8,351 nucleotides of DNA from the NCBI GenBank assembly GCA_030637945.1, contig DAOWFN010000016.1:1-8351 (forward strand), in the 5' to 3' direction. Positions 5,737-8,351 of this stretch are shown here, piece after piece. The position numbers and the translations under genes are program-made. Positions within the stretch are counted from its first letter, which is position 1; every line of letters starts with the position of its first letter. Origin of the DNA: Gammaproteobacteria bacterium. Lineage in GTDB: Bacteria > Pseudomonadota > Gammaproteobacteria > SZUA-229. The notes under the pieces are model-generated. The model was given only the letters and a program-made list of their open reading frames with translations, searched no databases and was not told the origin of the DNA.

Positions 5737-6399
5737 ATGCGTGAAGCTATCGTATTAGTGCATGGCCTGTGGAGTGTGGGTAGTGTCGACCTGCTAAAAC
5801 TTCGCAATCATTTCAGAAAAGCCGGTTATGAATGCCATATGTTTAATTATCATGTCTGGGGCAAATCACCCGCAGATATCGCCGTAAAACTTCACCGGTT
5901 TATCGAAAAAATTGATGCCCCTGCTATCAATATCGTGGCGCATAGTTTTGGCGGTATTATCACCCTGCATCTATTCGATCAGTTTCCTTTTGCTAAAAAA
6001 GGTCGCGTGGTATTGATGGCCTCACCGGTTAACGGCAGCGCGGTTGGTAAGCGTATGCGTGCAAACCCGATGACACGATGGATGTTGGGGCAGAGTCATG
6101 TGAATGGTTTGACGGGTGATGTTCCTGAGTGGAAGGGATGGCAGGATATTGGCGTTATTGCCGGTGACATCCCCATAGGCATTGGGCTGATTACCGGCGG
6201 ACCGGATTTACCGCATGATGGCACGGTCTCTGTCGAAGAAACCGAGCTCAAAGGCGCGACGGATTCAATCGTGATGCGAGTGAGTCACTCGGGTATGTTG
6301 ATGTCGACACCGGTTGCCAAGGAGGTGGTGATATTTTTGCGTACCGGTAAGTTCGACCAGGAGACCACGACGCCATTGCTGGATGCCGAGCCGGCTTAG
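5737..6399 (+). CDS. Small alpha/beta-hydrolase, PGAP1/lipase-like, substrate unknown
   Basis: A 220-residue protein with the alpha/beta-hydrolase layout. First strand AIVLVHGLW (4-12) carries the oxyanion-hole HG; the nucleophile elbow is VAHSFGG with Ser70; the acid is likely Asp161 in PHDGTVSVEET; the base is likely His184 in VSHSGML. Ala replaces the first Gly of GxSxG, which is common in this subgroup. The LPHDGTVSVEE and HSGML segments resemble PGAP1-like or lipase-type esterases. I see no signal peptide or membrane segment, so it is probably cytoplasmic. The substrate cannot be told from sequence. ATG 5737 is the first possible start after an in-frame TAA (5725-5727). It has no clear Shine-Dalgarno sequence, so translation may be coupled to nadA 20 bp upstream. 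A cotranscription link to NAD synthesis is only positional. Palindromic repeats follow the stop. Confidence 0.85.
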   Translation: MREAIVLVHGLWSVGSVDLLKLRNHFRKAGYECHMFNYHVWGKSPADIAVKLHRFIEKIDAPAINIVAHSFGGIITLHLFDQFPFAKKGRVVLMASPVNGSAVGKRMRANPMTRWMLGQSHVNGLTGDVPEWKGWQDIGVIAGDIPIGIGLITGGPDLPHDGTVSVEETELKGATDSIVMRVSHSGMLMSTPVAKEVVIFLRTGKFDQETTTPLLDAEPA

Positions 6400-6409
6400 T
6401 TCATTTCCG

Positions 6410-6436
6410 TCATTCCGGTAGGTTTCTAGCCGGAAT
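6410..6436. repeat. Short hairpin repeat after the hydrolase gene
   Basis: ATTCCGG (6412-6418) and CCGGAAT (6430-6436) form a 7 bp perfect stem around an 11 nt loop. With the preceding GTC it reads GTCATTCCGG...CCGGAAT, like the common intergenic GTCATTCC(G/C)G-type repeats. It has no T tract, so it is a poor intrinsic terminator. It starts 11 bp after the hydrolase stop. Confidence 0.5.
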
Positions 6437-6463
6437 CTATTTTATCTATTTACGACTTATTTA

Positions 6464-6554
6464 GATTTTTACCCTGCTTTTCGTCTTTCCTTCCACCTTA
6501 AACAAGCCATTTAGGCAGCACAGTTATCATGCTGTGAAAAGCAGGGTAAAAATC
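6464..6554. repeat. Long inverted repeat (19 bp perfect arms) upstream of ruvC
   Basis: The segment 6464-6482 (GATTTTTACCCTGCTTTTC) is the exact reverse complement of 6536-6554. The arms extend outward imperfectly to about 6455 and 6563. The 53 nt between contains a small hairpin (CACAG 6519-6523, CTGTG 6532-6536) and no ORF. I see no clear target duplication. It could be a small MITE, a decayed insertion end or a structured RNA. With the hairpin at 6410-6436 it is the main content of the 253 bp gap between the hydrolase gene and ruvC. Confidence 0.6.
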
Positions 6555-6630
6555 CAAAAAAGCCGTCAATATCTATAAATCAAAACCCTTAGCCGACAGC
6601 CTCTCTCAATGGTAGACTCTGCCTGACTTA

Positions 6631-6636
6631 GATAAT
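6631..6636 (+). promoter_or_regulatory. Possible -10 element just upstream of ruvC
   Basis: GATAAT (5 of 6 to TATAAT) lies 16 bp before the ruvC GTG. No convincing -35 hexamer is found 16-18 bp upstream. If used, transcription would begin only about 10 nt before the start codon, giving a very short leader, which fits the absence of a Shine-Dalgarno sequence. Confidence 0.22.
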
Positions 6637-6652
6637 AATTACACTAAATTAA

Positions 6653-7177
6653 GTGACTGAAAAAACACGCATCATCGGTATTGATCCCGGCTCTCGCTGT
6701 ACTGGTTATGGTGTGATCGATAGTGATGGAATACGGCATCGTTATGTGACCAGCGGTTTTGTGAAAATCGTTGGTGATGAACTGCCCGAACGTCTGGGTA
6801 TGATTTTTAATGAAATCAGTCTCATCATAGAAAAATGGCAGCCGCAGCTCATGGGAATCGAACAGGTGTTCGTCAATAAAAATGTCGATTCAGCACTTAA
6901 GCTTGGCCAGGCACGCGGAGCGGCGATCTGTGCAGGCACCAATGCAAAGCTGGATATTGGAGAATACACTCCGCGTGCGATCAAAAAAGCGGTCGTAGGG
7001 AATGGCTCGGCGGATAAAGAACAGATTCAACAGATGATGAAATTACTGCTAAAACTCGATTTTTCGCCACAGAGTGACGAGGCGGATGGCCTGGCAATCG
7101 CCATGTGTCACGCCAACCATATGCATGTGAGAAGCCTGGGAATAGCAACCAGGGTCCGGGGTGGTCGATGGAGATGA
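6653..7177 (+). CDS. ruvC: RuvC crossover junction endodeoxyribonuclease
   Basis: RuvC is a dimeric Mg2+-dependent nuclease that resolves Holliday junctions by symmetric nicking and acts with RuvAB in recombinational repair. The protein has 174 residues, normal for the family. The four catalytic acids are present: Asp11 in IGIDPGS, Glu70 in GIEQVF, and Asp142 and Asp145 in SDEADGLA. The conserved segment NVDSALKLGQARGAA (77-91) and the TPRAIKKAVVGNGSADKEQ region (106-124) are also there. The GTG at 6653 is the start: an in-frame TAA (6650-6652) lies directly before it and the next Met is residue 50, beyond the first catalytic Asp. No Shine-Dalgarno sequence is visible. ruvA begins 7 nt after the stop. 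yebC, the common upstream neighbour in other gammaproteobacteria, is not here; instead there is a 253 bp gap with palindromic repeats after the hydrolase gene. Confidence 0.97.
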   Translation: MTEKTRIIGIDPGSRCTGYGVIDSDGIRHRYVTSGFVKIVGDELPERLGMIFNEISLIIEKWQPQLMGIEQVFVNKNVDSALKLGQARGAAICAGTNAKLDIGEYTPRAIKKAVVGNGSADKEQIQQMMKLLLKLDFSPQSDEADGLAIAMCHANHMHVRSLGIATRVRGGRWR

Positions 7178-7184
7178 AGCGACG

Positions 7185-7778
7185 ATGATCGGACGTTTAA
7201 AAGGGGTCTTGCTGGAGAAACAGCCGCCAGCCATATTGATTGATGTGCAGGGTGTGGGTTATGAGCTTGAAGCATCAATGTCCACGTTTTATAACTTGCC
7301 GGAATGCGGTGAGACCATCATCCTGCACACACATTTGGTTGTGCGTGAAGATGCACAGCTGCTATACGGGTTCTTTTCACAGTCCGAGCGATTGATGTTT
7401 CGCACGCTGATAAAAATTAGCGGCGTTGGCCCCAAACTCGCATTGGCGATTCTCTCTGGAATGAGTGCCGAGGATTTCTCACGCTGTATTTTAGAGGGTG
7501 ACAGTAAAGCGCTGACCCAATTACCCGGCGTCGGTAAGAAGACGGCTGAGCGTTTGGTGGTCGAATTGAAAGACCGTCTTGAAAAAGACGATTCTATTAA
7601 ATTGCCCGGTGCGCCTGCAACGATAGAAAAACGGGCGAATCCAGTGAATGATGCGGTAAGTGCATTGATTTCTTTAGGTTACAAAGCACAACAGGCAAGC
7701 CAGATGATTCGTGCGATGGATGTCGATGGTAAATCAACAGAAGAAATTATTCGGTCTGCTTTACAGGGGAGCGCTTAA
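7185..7778 (+). CDS. ruvA: RuvA Holliday-junction DNA helicase subunit
   Basis: RuvA tetramers clamp the four-way junction and load the RuvB motor. The 197 residues show the three usual parts: OB-fold domain (1-62, MIGRLKG...GVGYEL), two helix-hairpin-helix motifs (GVGPKLALAIL at 80-90 and LPGVGKKTAERLV at 113-125), and a C-terminal RuvB-binding domain (about 150-197, SALISLGYKAQQASQMI). The acidic-pin residues known from E. coli are kept as Glu55-Asp56 in VREDAQLLYGF. ATG 7185 is chosen over an upstream in-frame GTG (7161) because MIGRL is the family N-terminus and the GTG would overlap ruvC by 17 nt. GGAG at 7170-7173 is a possible ribosome binding site with an 11 nt spacer. The stop TAA is followed at once by the ruvB ATG. 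Confidence 0.97.
   Translation: MIGRLKGVLLEKQPPAILIDVQGVGYELEASMSTFYNLPECGETIILHTHLVVREDAQLLYGFFSQSERLMFRTLIKISGVGPKLALAILSGMSAEDFSRCILEGDSKALTQLPGVGKKTAERLVVELKDRLEKDDSIKLPGAPATIEKRANPVNDAVSALISLGYKAQQASQMIRAMDVDGKSTEEIIRSALQGSA
7765..7771 (+). promoter_or_regulatory. Strong Shine-Dalgarno site for ruvB inside the end of ruvA
   Basis: AGGGGAG lies in the last codons of ruvA with a 7 nt spacer to the ruvB ATG. It is the best ribosome binding site in the window. ruvB can therefore be initiated directly, as well as by coupling to the adjoining ruvA stop. Confidence 0.75.
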
Positions 7779-8351
7779 ATGAGCGAGAACCCAGTTTTAT
7801 CGGCAGAAAGCATTGAAGGTGAGATCGCGGTTGATCGTGCTATTCGCCCGCAGCATTTAAAAGATTACCGCGGACAGCCTGCTGTTACTGAACAGCTGGA
7901 TATTTTTATCCCTGCCGCCAGAGCGCGCAATGAAGCTTTAGATCACATTCTTTTCTTTGGTCCGCCGGGTCTGGGTAAGACCACGCTGGCGCACATTGTT
8001 GCAAATGAAATGGGCGCTACACTGCACTCGACTTCGGGCCCTGTTCTGGAAAAACAGGGCGACCTGGCGGCATTGTTGACCAATCTTGAACCGCATGATG
8101 TCTTGTTTATCGATGAAATTCATCGTTTAAGTCCGGTTGTGGAAGAGGTTTTGTATCCGGCGATGGAAGATCATCAGCTGGATATCATGATCGGCGAAGG
8201 TCCTGCAGCGCGTTCTATCAAACTTGATCTGCCACCCTTTACCCTGGTTGGCGCAACCACGCGTGCGGGTTCATTGACTTCACCGCTGCGCGATCGTTTC
8301 GGTATCGTTCTGCGTCTGGATTTCTACGCGATGAACGATCTAACGCATATC
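7779..8351 (+). CDS. ruvB: RuvB branch-migration ATPase, N-terminal part, 3' end outside window
   Basis: RuvB is an AAA+ hexameric motor that drives branch migration on RuvA-bound Holliday junctions. The frame is open to the window end, giving 191 of about 340 residues. Seen in order: the N-terminal segment DRAIRPQHLKDYRGQ (19-33) with the conserved RP, Walker A GPPGLGKTT at 61-69, STSGPVLEKQGDLAALL (84-100), Walker B VLFIDEIHRL at 108-117, the beta-hairpin region that contacts RuvA (about 129-150, with DIMIGEGPAARSI), sensor 1 VGATTRAG at 157-164, and the arginine-finger segment SPLRDRFG at 168-175. No missing key residue is visible. The ATG directly follows the ruvA stop. The sensor 2 motif and the winged-helix DNA-binding domain lie outside the window. 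Confidence 0.97.
   Translation, partial: MSENPVLSAESIEGEIAVDRAIRPQHLKDYRGQPAVTEQLDIFIPAARARNEALDHILFFGPPGLGKTTLAHIVANEMGATLHSTSGPVLEKQGDLAALLTNLEPHDVLFIDEIHRLSPVVEEVLYPAMEDHQLDIMIGEGPAARSIKLDLPPFTLVGATTRAGSLTSPLRDRFGIVLRLDFYAMNDLTHI

Noticed and set aside
5505..5744. Second plus-strand ORF (79 codons) over the end of nadA
   Set aside because: It is an out-of-frame shadow of the conserved NadA C-terminus with a Cys/Trp-rich translation and no motif.
6410..6440. Intrinsic terminator for the nadA-hydrolase unit
   Set aside because: The stem is only 7 bp with an 11 nt loop and is followed by CTATTTTATC and not a T run; termination there is doubtful.
7161..7184. Upstream GTG start for ruvA giving 8 extra residues
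   Set aside because: The extension overlaps the end of ruvC and is not found in the family, whose N-terminus is MIGRL.

Overview
This 8.35 kb window looks like chromosomal DNA from a free-living or environmental gammaproteobacterium with moderate G+C (judged by eye, not computed). The clues are the fmdB / aspS / ruvC-ruvA-ruvB order and the close resemblance of ClpB, AspRS, RuvA and RuvB to gammaproteobacterial proteins. I could not assign a genus. It is mostly housekeeping sequence. I found no CRISPR array, phage, toxin-antitoxin, defence or secretion system, and no rRNA or tRNA gene.

Layout. Positions 1-855 hold the C-terminal third of the disaggregase ClpB, ended by a strong hairpin terminator (867-913) with an A tract on one side and a T tract on the other, so it can serve both strands. 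Facing clpB on the minus strand are a short remnant of an EAL-domain gene (912-1115), whose stop codon sits in the terminator, and a 290-residue short-chain dehydrogenase (1102-1974). A 163 bp element with 28 bp perfect terminal inverted repeats and no ORF (1985-2147), which looks like a MITE, fills most of the space between the divergent SDR and fmdB-type genes. It ends 10 bp from the SDR start codon.

From 2265 onward every gene is on the plus strand: an FmdB-family zinc-ribbon protein with a lysine-rich tail, aspS (aspartyl-tRNA synthetase), nadA (quinolinate synthase), a small alpha/beta hydrolase, then ruvC, ruvA and the first 191 codons of ruvB. The ruv genes are tightly packed (7 nt and 0 nt gaps) and encode the Holliday-junction resolvase and the branch-migration motor. 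nadA and the hydrolase are 20 bp apart and probably cotranscribed. Several gammaproteobacteria have yebC between aspS and ruvC; here nadA plus the hydrolase occupy that position.

Points of interest. AspRS carries the His/Gly pair (H30, G81) of the P. aeruginosa type rather than the Leu/Lys pair of E. coli, which predicts a non-discriminating enzyme that also charges tRNA-Asn. NadA is of the longer, Bacillus-like type. Three unrelated palindromic intergenic elements lie at 1985-2147, 4531-4612 and 6464-6554; the second abuts the nadA ribosome binding site. The EAL remnant has lost most of the catalytic domain and has Lys where a catalytic Glu is expected. I see no convincing evidence of a wholly new biological system.
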